Assembly: GCA_003116975.1 (NCBI GenBank)
Contig: BGKB01000008.1
Span: 186,001 to 250,000, forward strand
Origin: Aurantiochytrium sp. KH105
Lineage: Eukaryota; Sar; Bigyra; Thraustochytrida; Thraustochytriidae
DNA: 64,000 nt
Reading direction: 5' to 3'
The notes under the pieces were generated by a model, which searched no databases, was not told where the DNA came from, and saw only the letters and a program-made list of their open reading frames with translations. This document shows positions 46,898-57,270 of the stretch, in pieces; the first letter of the stretch is position 1; each line of letters begins with the position of its first letter. The position numbers and the translations under genes were made by a program.

Positions 46898-47749
46898 AGA
46901 CATTTCTATTTTGAAGGGCAGCCAAACAGCCATTCAGGCCGAGCAGACTAGTTTCCAGTGTATATCACATTTTCACAAATTGAGGTCAAAAGTCACGGAA
47001 CGGAAACCGCGTTCTGGCTTTTGCAAGCTTCGCACAAAAGTCTTTAAAGCTTGCATGATGAGTCTGCGTTTTACGTCTATTGTGCACAGAAAGAAAAACA
47101 CTCGAATACAACAATTTGCATGCGCTGTCTTGAACAAATAACCTCTGTCACCATTGAGGGACAGAGGTTCGAAACTAACGCGTTCTCAGGACAAGAGGAT
47201 TTCAGTCGGACCCATCCATGTCAAACAATCTTGTTCAATTTTGTAAATGGAGCATCTCCTACGAAACAAATTAAAATTGCGCATGAAATGCGGATTCGTC
47301 GAGTTGCGAGAAAATTGATGTAATTTCCGGCCATGACCTGTGGCTCAGACTGAAAATTCATATCGATTCTGGTTCAAATTGACATTGTATTCACTGCAAC
47401 CAGGACCGAAAGATTCTTCCGCTTCGCTCGAAGAAAAGGAACTCTGACGAACTGTATACACGTGGCTTACTCTTTCGCGCCAGCGCTGGCGCGCAGTAGC
47501 CCTCGCCTCGCCTAAAGGGTCAAAAGCCTTGGAAAAAAAGAAACGGGCCAAAAAAATCCTAAAATTCAAAAGCGAGAATCCCAACGACCGACGTGCAGTG
47601 CCGGCGGCAACTAAGCAGAAGACTGGCCGGGCCGAGCCGGGCCAGGCCGAGCGCACGTCGAGCACAGGCCGGGCGAGGAGCACGCCGAGAGAGTAGACCA
47701 AGGTAGCAGAAGACGTGGCGACCGCACGCTCCGCGCCGAAACGTGGACC
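46898..47749. other. Intergenic, upstream of the ULK4-like gene
   Basis: About 850 bp. The first half is AT-rich and has a perfect 9-bp inverted repeat at 47141-47168; the second half becomes GC-rich with a GGCCGGGCCGAGCCGGGCC patch (47626-47645). No gene supported. Confidence 0.4.
47141..47168. other. 9-bp inverted repeat (stem-loop)
   Basis: ACCTCTGTC at 47141-47149 pairs with GACAGAGGT at 47160-47168 around a 10-base loop, about 245 bp after the stop of the coiled-coil gene. Possibly a 3' UTR structure; function unknown. Confidence 0.5.
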
Positions 47750-50700
47750 ATGGACAGGTATCACATATACGAGGAGATCGGCCGCGGTCAGCACAGCTTG
47801 GTGTACAAGGGCAGGGAGAAGCAGACGGTCCAGTACGTGGCGATTAAATCGGTGGACAAGTCGAAGATCGAAAAGGTGCTGCAAGAGGTCCGTGTGCAGC
47901 ACAAACTCAACCACCCAAATTGTCTGCGGTTCTTCAAGTGGTACGAGACACGCCACCATATTTGGCTCATCTTGGAATTTGCCACGGGGGGAAGTTTGCT
48001 CGAGCTGCTCAGACACGATGGTCAGCTACCAGAGAGCGCCGTCCGTGTTTTCGGCGCCGATCTGGTGCATGGCCTGCTGTACCTTCACTCGAACGGAGTT
48101 CTTCACTGCGATTTGAAACCCTCGAACGTCTTGCTCAATGAGTACGGCGTGCTCAAGCTGAGTGACTTTGCGCTCTCCATGACGCTTGATCAGCTGTCCA
48201 AAATGACCCATACGTCCAAGCGTCGAGGCACTCCATGCTACATGGCACCTGAGCTCTTCACGGACGAGGGCGTGCCATCGGTGGCCTCTGATCTCTGGTC
48301 GCTTGGCGTGGTTCTCTACGAGCTTGTTATGGGAACGCCGCCGTTTGTCTCGCGCAGCTTCGCAGAGCTCGTACAACTTGTCCAGACCTCTCCTCTCGAG
48401 CTCCCAGCAGGCGATGAGCTTAGTGTTCCGTTTAAAAACCTCTTGCGCTCTCTCTTGCGTAAAGACCCAGCCAAGCGAATAACGTGGTCAGCATTGCTCA
48501 CGCATGAGTTTTGGGACGGAATGCCCATGCCAGCCTTTTCGCGCATTCCCGCCAATACTGCATATCAGCATTATATGGAGACGCGCGAGTATATCCCGTC
48601 TTGCATTGAAGAGGATTCGGACCCGGACATGGACGACGCGAATGAGAGCACACTTAGTGGCATGCCTGAAGAAGACTCCCTGCGCATGTCGACGAACGCG
48701 CGGCGGAATCTTTTGCGGGAAAGTCTCGATTCAACAAATCTCTCGTACGTGCGTCGCTCTATTCCGGCGAACTCGCCACTTATCCCCGTTGGCGAGACCG
48801 ATGCTCAAGAATCATGTGCCATTGCATCTTTCACCACAAAAGAAGAAGAAGGAGCGGATGCGTCAATTCCGAAAGGGCGCGGCCCAATCTCCCCAATTTC
48901 ACAAACAAACAAGGAACGAGCTCTTCGAGGCCCGACCGCACACTTTCGAGATCTCCAGCTCGAAAATACCGACACCGTTCTCGATTTTGAATATAGACCC
49001 GACACGCCAATTGAGGGCGACGAGGACGAAGATGAAGACCAAGGAAATCGCTCAAATGGCGTAGGTGCATCGCGCTTGCAGGCAAATCGCGAGGACGAAG
49101 CGAAGGAAGGATCGCGAGCCACAAACAACTTTTTAGACTCCGAGCCACCCCAAGGTCGACCAAGTGAGAAACTACTCGCCGTGTCTGCTGCCGAAGCTAA
49201 CGATGCATTCGAGCAATCAGACTCTCAAACGAACACACCGTCAGACACTCGTGCGCACAAAATGACTGCAGAGCATGCAGACGGGAACCATGGCGAAGAA
49301 GACACAAGGGCTCCGCAGAAGATGCCCAAGAATGGCGAGCTTCAGCCAGGCAAGGCTCCCGATGTAAAGCACGTTGGCAGCGCAAGAGAAAAGAAGCCCG
49401 TCCAAGAAGGCCTCGACGACGAAAGTGTTGAAATCGAACATCTTTCCTCGCTACGTGGAGAGAAAGGTCCAAAAGTGGAACAAGACGAGACGCGGGGAGG
49501 CGAGACGCCGGTGGTCGCGGTACTGGAACGGGCGCGAAGTGTTACACACGAAGACGCAGATTCGGCTGGTGAAAAAGGGAACGTAGATTCGACCGGCCCG
49601 GAAGGCAACCCAGGTTCCGTACAGCTGACAACGCCGGCTAATTTATTGGACCGCACAGAAATCGCCGAGCCGAGCCGTCAGAGTTCTGGGTCCCCATCGG
49701 CCAAAGTAGACGGCACCGTGCAAGCACCAACAAAGCGACCGAGCGTTCAAGAGGCAGCAGCAGCCGTGCTCGCGCTCGTTTTGGATTCTGAAGAAGACGA
49801 CGATGGAGGTGACGACAGCAAGGACGATATCGTTGACGATGCCATTCGTGGCGAGGAGGCAAGTAGAGATGATGACAATGCGTCTGCGGATCTCACTCGC
49901 TCTGACGCCATGATGAGGAAAGCTGAAGGAGTGGCGATGGGGTCTTTTGGGCGAAATCAAAACGAACAAGTTGAAGAAGAGGATCAAAACAACACACGAT
50001 ATTCAGATCCAAACGAGGCACGAGGCCAACATTCAAATGAAGCAAAAGACCAAAGGTGCAAGACGCCAGAACTCGAGGATCAAAGAAATCCAGATGAGGA
50101 CAACCTTTCTGATTTCAGCCCCGAGACACCGCCCGGATCACCTTCGCCTTTGCTTGCTCCACCAGCTGTCTCACCGCGATCGTCAACTCCTTCGCTTACA
50201 AGCTCGCCTTCTTCCGCGCTGGTTTCGCCTCAGAGCAAGCGGATTGTGCTTGGTGCCGAGGGTATCCCCGAATCCGCTGCGGAGCCATCGTTCGAGGTTG
50301 ATGCCGATCTGGAACGCAAGGCTAATGAAGCCGGATTGAACCGCACCTATGAGCTGCTCGAACAACAGAGGCTTGTTCTCGTCCCTGAACTGGCGGAGCA
50401 GGAATTTCGGGGAGCTGGGGAGGTACAAAATTTACTCATGGAAGCTCATGACTTTGTGGTGCGGCCCATTGTTGGAAATCCAATCACAACGGCCCTCCCG
50501 GTGCTCAAGTACAATCCGCGGATGCTCCCCTTTCCGAATCTGGCCGCGCACGATGCTGCTCGGCTAGATGGCCCAGAGCTTGAGCTGTTTTTCTCTCAAG
50601 TGTTTCGTGCACTCTCATCGGGACCTGACAATTCTGCGATGCAAGTGACACAAACGCTAGGGTACCTGTATTCCCTGTGCACGACGCCACGTCTGGCCAA

Positions 50701-53700
50701 TGTGATTGTTAGCTCGTCCTTGGTGGCTCTGCTCATCAGGCTTGGGACAAGGCCGGAGAGCATTCTTCTTGGCGGCGAAAGCGCAGGAGGAGCGGGCATG
50801 CGATCGCCACCACGATCGCCGCGTACACCACGCGGTGACGTGAGCGGGCAAACTCGCGGAATGAAGGGAGGGGCATTGGGAAGACCCGTGACACCTCCCT
50901 CACCGCCAACCGCCGCTTTGGCCCAGATGTCGGAGCTAAACGGGTCGCAGCATGCCTCGAGCTCATTGTCATCCAACATGGCGCGACTTGCAAGCCCTGT
51001 AGGCCCAATGGCCGCGCCGACGATGGCCGCGTCAATGGGGCCAGGAACATATGGATTAAGTGCTGCTGACTCATCACACTATGCACCCTCCAACGCGCTC
51101 TCCATGTCGTCGGTTTCGAACTCTGCAAAGAAACCATCGCTCAAGTCACAAATCCGCAAACTGCGCGTACGAGTAACCATCGTACTAGCGGTGTTGATTC
51201 GCCACGCTACCTTTATCTCGCCACGACTCAACGACGAAGGTCTCTTGGAGGCCTTCACTTCTTTTTCACAAGAGGAGGATGTGCTTCCCATTCGTCGATA
51301 CGGTTCGGCAGGGCTCGGAGAGCTTTTGTTTTACATTACCGCTAACGCGCCGCCGCCGCCGTCGCTGCCACCATCGCCTTCACCCTCGATGGGTCCTAAC
51401 CCTCTGGTAAGTGGATCATCGAGCCCTTGGCAGGGCGGCGAAGGAGGTGGCATGCCAGGAACAAGTAGTATCAACGATCAGTGGAAGATCTCTGGCGCGG
51501 CTCTCAAGCAACTGTCGAGCTGTCTTCACGCGGACGACGAGACAATTCGATTCTACGCGGCCAAGACATTCGAGAACGTTTTGAGCCTAGCGCCGGCTGC
51601 AGAGCAGGTTTCACAAGGTGCGAACGCCACGAGTTTGCGTTTCGCGACAGCCGAGGTGGCCTCCCGTTTGTTGCATGCAACATTGCGCGAGAAGGCGGAG
51701 CATTTGCGATCGACATGCGCCATGGCGCTGGCACATCTCGTGCGTGTGAACAGACGCCTTCTGCCTCGACTGGCGGAACATGATGCATGGGGATTTATGG
51801 TGAGCGGTCTGCAGGCCGTGCACGGATCGCCTCGCGTGCAACAGGCGTTTTTGAACATCTTGAACCTCGTGCTGCACTCGAGTGGTTCGTCGACGGAGGC
51901 GCTGCACACGCCAATACCCTCATCCCCTATTCGCAGCATGCCAGCTGCAACGCGACTCGGCGCGGAACGAACTACGCGAGAAGCCTTGTTCGGCCGACGC
52001 AGCGCGGTGAAGGAGGGCGTGCTGCGGGCTCTCGTGCAGCTCCTGAGCCATGGGCAGACATTTGTTGTTCGTTCCAAGGCGAGTGTGACGCTGACGCTGT
52101 TTTTGCAGCACTATCCCAGCGAGCTTCGCCTCCTGCTTGACAACAAGCTGGTGCCGATATTTGATCGTATGCATGCGCGTCTGCGGCAGGCATTATTGTC
52201 TTTGTCCTCGTCGTCAGCTACGTCGACGTCAAAATCGCATTTACCGAGGGCGGGTGCTGGGAGCGACGCTCCGTCAATATGGGATGCCGAACGAGGTGCG
52301 GCGGGTGGGAACAGCACGCGGCGAGGGGCCACGAGAGTGGAGGATTTGATTGCACGTGAAGGTGGGACTAATGGAACGCTGATGATGCGCAGGTGTTTGC
52401 ATGCGCTGGTGTACAGAGTGGCAATGGTTGCCGATGCAGCGATTGCATCCGTGACCAAAGCCGCTGGAAAGCTTGCTCCGATTGCAGCGTCGGGGCGTGC
52501 GGTCACTGCATCGTCCCCCGAGGCCGGGCTATTGCAGGGGCTGGGACGCGAGGCTTTGCCTGTTTTGTTTCAGCTCAGCGCAAGTCGATCCCTCTCGGGG
52601 TTCGTGTGCTGCAGCGCTGATTTGCTGCGAGCGCTGTCGACTCTGATTCGCGTGAATCTGAACATTATTACGGAGGGCTTTGAGGAGTATCAACGTCACA
52701 TTCTCATGCTCGCCGAGAGTTTGAGCCAGAATGCCGACGCGCTGCGCATGCCAGAGGTAGCACTGGCCGTGGGTCAAGATGTCCTGCCAGCGCTCTGGGC
52801 AGCAAGCGTGGCGCGCCGTGTATCATCAGACACGAGGACATGGTGTCTTCGACTCGCAATTGATGTCTTGTGCAAGTCGACGCAAAATGCTGGTGCGCAC
52901 AACGGAGCCGAGGAAAGGATAGCGAGAGAGCAAAGCGACCGTGATTTGGATTTTTATCGCTTCGAAGACGCTGTGTACGGCGAGGATGCTTCTCACGAGG
53001 CCTTTCACGAGCGTGTGGCTCTTTTGCAGGCCGTGGACCAATACGTGCTAGATTTCCTCGCAAACCGCGTGCTGCCGCGGACCGCAAGCCTATTGGAAGA
53101 GGAAGCTCCTGTGCCGCATTTGGTAGTGAACTTACTCTGCTTTGCGGTCTCCAAGCGGCCGAATCTCGTCTGCGTGATGATGGATCTAGGTCTTCTTGCG
53201 GACTATGCAAGTCTGCTACCAAGAGAATCGCCGCAGGGAGCGTTTGCGTCTGCCGAGGGGGCGCGTGCTCCAGACAACGATATGAAGGCGCCAAGAGAGG
53301 TAGACGCGCGGGTTCTCGCGGGTGCAAAGTTGGTGTCTTCAATTCTTTACGCGGGAGGTTCGCTTTTAGATGCCGACACGCTGTTTTCGGCCCCGTGCGC
53401 AATGGGAGAGCGCGCAGCGCACTTTGGACGTATGGTAGTTGCCTCGATCACAAGCGATGAAGAAGTGAGGCTTCGTCAGACTGGGAGGCCGCGTGCACTC
53501 ATATCGACACAATTTCGATCTCAGCACGAGGAGCAGCAGGTCGAGGCAGTGGTAGACTTGGTGTTCCCGTTGCTTCGAGTCATAAGCGACGTCGAGCTGG
53601 CTGGGACCATTCTCGACAAAGTCTCGCAATCTCTGGACGACGGCGCTTTGTTAGCCATCTTGGCGTTAGCGCTGGAGCATTCCGTGGGCATAATACCGAG

Positions 53701-54328
53701 CACAATGCAGATGTCTACCAGCCCGTGGGCTGCATGGGTCTCTGGGCGAGATGACAAGCCTGGTAGCGGAGGCGGCTGCGATTGCGTCAATGTTATCGAT
53801 GCTGTACTTGCATTGGACGGCTCTTCGATGACGGACGGGCCGCGAGGAGGAGGAGGAGGAGTAGGTGGCCACGACGAAGCACCCGAGAAAATGATGGGAG
53901 TTGGCGCCGACAACGAGTTTGAGCAGCATTCGGTGCCAATCGTGGGCGAGTTGGCCGTGCTTTTGGAGAAGTCGTGCGCGTGTCTTGCGATGCTCGCTGG
54001 GACTCTTCCGCGCTCGTCGCGTGCGCAGCGTCGGATGCTTCAGCACAGACGTTTTGTGATGTTATTATGTTTGGTTCTGCGAGCATCATTGAGAAATGGC
54101 GGCGTTTCGGAGGACGCGCAATGTCGTATCGCTGCACGAACGCATGTGGTGGACCTTTTGGGCATTCTTATAAGGTTTGAACGTGCAGATCAAGGATCGC
54201 GTGCACGACGTCAGAGCTTCTTGCTACCGTGCAGAGGTCCGCTGGAAGCCGTACTCGATGCTCTTCCGTCTGGGCCGCTTCGTGATGCCGTGACGCGTAT
54301 TCTTTCACATTTATCATCAACGGAGTGA
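47750..54328 (+). CDS. ULK4/RUNKEL-type protein kinase-like protein with long helical-repeat tail
   Basis: A 2,192-residue protein. The N-terminal kinase domain (1 to about 265) starts MDRYHIYEEIGRGQHSLVYKG, the sequence style of ULK4 and plant RUNKEL. Lys33 (VAIK) and Glu46 are present. The catalytic loop is HCDLKPSN (119-126, Arg replaced by Cys) and DFG is DFA (139-141). GTPCYMAPE is intact. ULK4 is regarded as a pseudokinase, so catalysis is uncertain. Residues about 290-870 are acidic, repetitive and probably disordered. From about 930 to the end the protein is Leu/Ala-rich with HEAT/ARM-like helices. Homologues act in microtubule organisation, ciliogenesis and (plants) cytokinesis at the phragmoplast. 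Single exon of 6.6 kb. Confidence 0.92.
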   Translation: MDRYHIYEEIGRGQHSLVYKGREKQTVQYVAIKSVDKSKIEKVLQEVRVQHKLNHPNCLRFFKWYETRHHIWLILEFATGGSLLELLRHDGQLPESAVRVFGADLVHGLLYLHSNGVLHCDLKPSNVLLNEYGVLKLSDFALSMTLDQLSKMTHTSKRRGTPCYMAPELFTDEGVPSVASDLWSLGVVLYELVMGTPPFVSRSFAELVQLVQTSPLELPAGDELSVPFKNLLRSLLRKDPAKRITWSALLTHEFWDGMPMPAFSRIPANTAYQHYMETREYIPSCIEEDSDPDMDDANESTLSGMPEEDSLRMSTNARRNLLRESLDSTNLSYVRRSIPANSPLIPVGETDAQESCAIASFTTKEEEGADASIPKGRGPISPISQTNKERALRGPTAHFRDLQLENTDTVLDFEYRPDTPIEGDEDEDEDQGNRSNGVGASRLQANREDEAKEGSRATNNFLDSEPPQGRPSEKLLAVSAAEANDAFEQSDSQTNTPSDTRAHKMTAEHADGNHGEEDTRAPQKMPKNGELQPGKAPDVKHVGSAREKKPVQEGLDDESVEIEHLSSLRGEKGPKVEQDETRGGETPVVAVLERARSVTHEDADSAGEKGNVDSTGPEGNPGSVQLTTPANLLDRTEIAEPSRQSSGSPSAKVDGTVQAPTKRPSVQEAAAAVLALVLDSEEDDDGGDDSKDDIVDDAIRGEEASRDDDNASADLTRSDAMMRKAEGVAMGSFGRNQNEQVEEEDQNNTRYSDPNEARGQHSNEAKDQRCKTPELEDQRNPDEDNLSDFSPETPPGSPSPLLAPPAVSPRSSTPSLTSSPSSALVSPQSKRIVLGAEGIPESAAEPSFEVDADLERKANEAGLNRTYELLEQQRLVLVPELAEQEFRGAGEVQNLLMEAHDFVVRPIVGNPITTALPVLKYNPRMLPFPNLAAHDAARLDGPELELFFSQVFRALSSGPDNSAMQVTQTLGYLYSLCTTPRLANVIVSSSLVALLIRLGTRPESILLGGESAGGAGMRSPPRSPRTPRGDVSGQTRGMKGGALGRPVTPPSPPTAALAQMSELNGSQHASSSLSSNMARLASPVGPMAAPTMAASMGPGTYGLSAADSSHYAPSNALSMSSVSNSAKKPSLKSQIRKLRVRVTIVLAVLIRHATFISPRLNDEGLLEAFTSFSQEEDVLPIRRYGSAGLGELLFYITANAPPPPSLPPSPSPSMGPNPLVSGSSSPWQGGEGGGMPGTSSINDQWKISGAALKQLSSCLHADDETIRFYAAKTFENVLSLAPAAEQVSQGANATSLRFATAEVASRLLHATLREKAEHLRSTCAMALAHLVRVNRRLLPRLAEHDAWGFMVSGLQAVHGSPRVQQAFLNILNLVLHSSGSSTEALHTPIPSSPIRSMPAATRLGAERTTREALFGRRSAVKEGVLRALVQLLSHGQTFVVRSKASVTLTLFLQHYPSELRLLLDNKLVPIFDRMHARLRQALLSLSSSSATSTSKSHLPRAGAGSDAPSIWDAERGAAGGNSTRRGATRVEDLIAREGGTNGTLMMRRCLHALVYRVAMVADAAIASVTKAAGKLAPIAASGRAVTASSPEAGLLQGLGREALPVLFQLSASRSLSGFVCCSADLLRALSTLIRVNLNIITEGFEEYQRHILMLAESLSQNADALRMPEVALAVGQDVLPALWAASVARRVSSDTRTWCLRLAIDVLCKSTQNAGAHNGAEERIAREQSDRDLDFYRFEDAVYGEDASHEAFHERVALLQAVDQYVLDFLANRVLPRTASLLEEEAPVPHLVVNLLCFAVSKRPNLVCVMMDLGLLADYASLLPRESPQGAFASAEGARAPDNDMKAPREVDARVLAGAKLVSSILYAGGSLLDADTLFSAPCAMGERAAHFGRMVVASITSDEEVRLRQTGRPRALISTQFRSQHEEQQVEAVVDLVFPLLRVISDVELAGTILDKVSQSLDDGALLAILALALEHSVGIIPSTMQMSTSPWAAWVSGRDDKPGSGGGCDCVNVIDAVLALDGSSMTDGPRGGGGGVGGHDEAPEKMMGVGADNEFEQHSVPIVGELAVLLEKSCACLAMLAGTLPRSSRAQRRMLQHRRFVMLLCLVLRASLRNGGVSEDAQCRIAARTHVVDLLGILIRFERADQGSRARRQSFLLPCRGPLEAVLDALPSGPLRDAVTRILSHLSSTE

Positions 54329-54723
54329 TAGGCCTAATCATTTTCGAAATTTTGAAAAAAAAAATCGTAAGTAGGCTTCGTTTTAGAGATGATGATGAAG
54401 TACCACAGGAAGGTCGGCGAGAGACAGGAGAGAGTAAGAAAGCTAGCACAGCTCGATGCCGATTTAAGCCTAATTGTGGCAATGTGTAAACCACACTTTC
54501 TATCCTTGACGCAAGAGGAAGTAATGAGTAATGATGGTCCGTCAAATGAAAAAAAAAAAACAGAAGGGAAAGGAAAAGACTTTGTTACTTGTAAAACGGG
54601 TGAGAGCTCCGTCTGTTTAGTCAGTCAGAAGAGCCACTCGGCTAGTACGTTCGCACCTCGCGCAGGTCAAAGTAAGTAAAAGGATTTCGAGGCAGCGTTG
54701 GAAGTTGCATGTGGAGCGCAAGC
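54329..54723. other. Convergent 3' intergenic region
   Basis: Stop-to-stop spacer with an A9 run at about 54356-54364 and another at about 54548-54559. No gene. Confidence 0.4.
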
Positions 54724-55884
54724 TTAGTAGGTCTCATCGACATCCTCATCGTCCTCGTCGCCGAACGACTGGTCCTCCATCTCCTCCTCCTTGTCGCGAC
54801 CCATGAAGCGGGAGAGTGTCGGGGAGACGCGGACCTCGTACTCCTTTTCAAGGCGAGAGCGGGCAGCGGCAATGACGGCCGAGAGGCCGGCGCTGATGGT
54901 GAGCTCCTCTTCGCCAGACTTGCTCTTGGCAATTTCCTGCTGAAGGCTGAGTTCCTCGCGGAACATTTGAATGATCTGGTCACGAGGCTCGACGACCTTG
55001 GCATTGTAGGTATCCGAGACGCGGGTGACGACAAGAACGAACTTTTCCTTGACGGGCGTGACGACCTTGGCGTCGATGAGCTCGACGCGGCGGGAGACAG
55101 AGGACTTGAGGGGCTTGATGAGCTTCTGGTCAACCTTGTCGACCTTTTCCGAGATGGCAAGCTTGTCATCGACAATCTTGAGGCGCTTGGAGACGGGGGT
55201 CTTGACATTCATGTCAAGCCACTCGTTGTAACGAATGAGGTCGACATGGATGGTCTCCTTGGTGCGAGCCTTGATCTCGCCGGCCTTGGCAAGAGCCTGC
55301 TCGAGGGTCTTGGTGACGGCGACCTTGGAAAGGTTAACGGTGCGGGTGGCGACCGTGCGAATCTCCGACTTGGGGCCCTGAATGACGAGAGACTTTTCGT
55401 TCTCGGGAATGGGCAGGTACTGCTTGAGGTAGCCCTCACCGGCGTCGAGGAGAACATTGAGGCGCTCGGCAGCGGCAGACTTGCCGGTGACGAGAATGGT
55501 ACGCACGCCAGGTTCCTCGTCGTCTTCGGCCGAGGGCTCGGTACGCAGGGACTTGAGCTTGCCGTGGACGTAGCCAAGAGTATTCTTGGGCGTCTCGCGC
55601 ATGACCTGCACCTTTTCGGAGGTGAAGTTCACGACGGCCTCTGCGCGGGTATCGACGGCGGTGACGACCTTGTCGACGGCCACAGGGGACTTTCTGAGGA
55701 TCGCCTTGGTGGTGTTCTCGGTCCAGTCAACAAAGGGTGTCAGGCGCTTGCCAATGACCTGATTCTTGGCGAGCAAGTCCTTGGCACCCGAGTACTGCTC
55801 GAGGCTCATGTCGATCAGCTTGCCGACGGGGCCGTTGTGCGGTTCTTGGAGCACGTCCGTCTCGTTCATGGTTGCGGCAGGCAT
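54724..55884 (-). CDS. Abundant amphipathic-helix protein, possibly a perilipin-like lipid-droplet protein
   Basis: A 386-residue protein without signal peptide or TM. The body is a series of amphipathic helices with recurrent Val/Lys/Thr patterns (LRKSPVAVDKVVTAVDTR, SKVAVTKTLEQALAKAGE, VSRRVELIDAKVVTPVKE), reminiscent of the 11-mer helices of perilipins and other lipid-droplet coat proteins. The C-terminal tail is acidic (DEDDEDVDETY). Codon use is extreme (AAG, GTC, CTC, GCC, GAG nearly exclusive), which marks a very highly expressed gene. A lipid-rich thraustochytrid would need such a coat protein; this identification is inference and weak. Alternatives are a cytoskeletal or stress protein. 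The biased codons leave a 410-codon ORF open on the opposite strand (54709-55941), which I regard as a shadow. Confidence 0.8.
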   Translation of the reverse strand: MPAATMNETDVLQEPHNGPVGKLIDMSLEQYSGAKDLLAKNQVIGKRLTPFVDWTENTTKAILRKSPVAVDKVVTAVDTRAEAVVNFTSEKVQVMRETPKNTLGYVHGKLKSLRTEPSAEDDEEPGVRTILVTGKSAAAERLNVLLDAGEGYLKQYLPIPENEKSLVIQGPKSEIRTVATRTVNLSKVAVTKTLEQALAKAGEIKARTKETIHVDLIRYNEWLDMNVKTPVSKRLKIVDDKLAISEKVDKVDQKLIKPLKSSVSRRVELIDAKVVTPVKEKFVLVVTRVSDTYNAKVVEPRDQIIQMFREELSLQQEIAKSKSGEEELTISAGLSAVIAAARSRLEKEYEVRVSPTLSRFMGRDKEEEMEDQSFGDEDDEDVDETY

Positions 55885-56199
55885 CTTTGCCTCCCTCTTC
55901 TTCTTGCTGTTGTCCGTCTGTCTGTCTGTTTGTTTGTTTGAGCACGTTCAATCATATTTTATCAACCAGCCGAGCCAACCGACCAAATCCCGACCGAACA
56001 GATGCGCCCCATTCCATTCCATTCCATTCCATAACCCATTGCATCGTACCGAAGCGCGCGTCCGTCCGTGTCACATGCGTCGTCGCGTCAGAGCGTCCCA
56101 ACGCGTCGCCGACGTCGTCGCCGTTGCATCATACACATCCATTCACCCATTCATTCACAGTCAAACACGCATCCATTTCCATTCAACAGGAGTATAGGA

Positions 56200-56225
56200 G
56201 TAGTAGTAGTAGTAGTAGTAGTAGT
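56200..56225. repeat. AGT trinucleotide microsatellite
   Basis: About nine uninterrupted AGT units. Confidence 0.9.
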
Positions 56226-56508
56226 GCCGCTCGTTCGTTCGTCAGTTCTTGGCTCCTTCTTTTTCCTTCCCTTCAGATCCTCGCTTCCTCGCGGCGCGAT
56301 GCCGCTGCGCGCAGGCACGCAGGCGAGCGGGACGCCCGCCCGCCCGCCCGCACGCACGCACGCACGCAGGTCAGCACAGCACGTACCTGAGCCGGGGCTC
56401 TCGAGCGCGGCGCTCCGCGACGCAACGCTACGCTACGCTACGCTACGCAACGCGCTCCGCGACGGGGGTCGTTGCGGTTCTGTCTGCCTGGCCGCCGCGT
56501 CGCTCCGC

Positions 56509-56551
56509 TTCTTTCTTTATTTCTTTCTTTTCTTTCTTTCTTTCTTTCTCC
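56509..56551. repeat. TTTC tetranucleotide microsatellite
   Basis: About ten TTTC units with a few interruptions, followed by a longer pyrimidine tract to about 56625. Confidence 0.9.
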
Positions 56552-56645
56552 CTTTCTTCTTTTTCCTCTCCAGTTCTTCTCCTTCTCTGTCCTTTTCCCG
56601 TCCTCTTTCTCCCTTCTTCCGCGTTATTGCATTTCGCATTGCGTC

Positions 56646-56685
56646 TTGCATTGCATTGCATTGCATTGCACTGCATTGCATTGTA
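56646..56685. repeat. TTGCA pentanucleotide microsatellite
   Basis: Seven to eight TTGCA units, one with a C for T. Confidence 0.9.
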
Positions 56686-57227
56686 ATGCCGATTGGATTG
56701 CCCTCGATCGCGCGGCGTCGCCCCGCACTGGCCAGGTGGCATGACCACGCCGCCCTTGGACCTCGGCCGCCTGTCCCCGCACGTCCGCGATTCCGCACTC
56801 GCGCTGCGGGTGCACTGCGGGCCAGTGGCGGCTGCAGCAGGGCAACGGCGGAAATGGACAGCTGGCTGGCTGGCTAGTTGCACAGCGGCACGATGCCGTC
56901 GCGAGAGAAGGAAGCCCTGTTCAATCATCGCAGTCAAACCCGCTCCGCGCTCCATTTTCCCCAGCCAGCTGTTCCGCGAGAGGCGACGGTCACTGCGCTG
57001 CTCTAGTGCTTCCTTTCATTCACGAGGAGCCGCGCCGCGTCCGGCCTGCCGCGAGGGTGGCGCGCGTGAAAGACAGGCGGCGCCGATCCACTCGAATTTG
57101 CGTTGCGCAGATTGGCGATCGCCGCGTCCGCGCGCCTCTGCAGCTGCCGGCATGGCCGCTGGTCTGTCTGGCTGGTGCGAGATAACCAGGCCTCGGACTT
57201 GGACTTCGTTCCGCCTGGCTGGACTCG

Positions 57228-57270
57228 AACTTGAGCTCGAACTCCAACTCCAACTCGAACTCGAACTCCG
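57228..57270. repeat. GAACTC/CAACTC hexamer array
   Basis: Six to seven hexamer units; read in one frame it encodes Leu-Glu repeats, which explains a spurious ORF. Confidence 0.85.

Noticed and set aside
54709..55941. Open reading frame of 410 codons on the plus strand
   Set aside because: It is the mirror of the strongly codon-biased minus-strand gene; its Gly/Leu/Asp-rich sequence is what the complement of AAG/GTC/CTC codons gives. The minus strand has the sensible protein.
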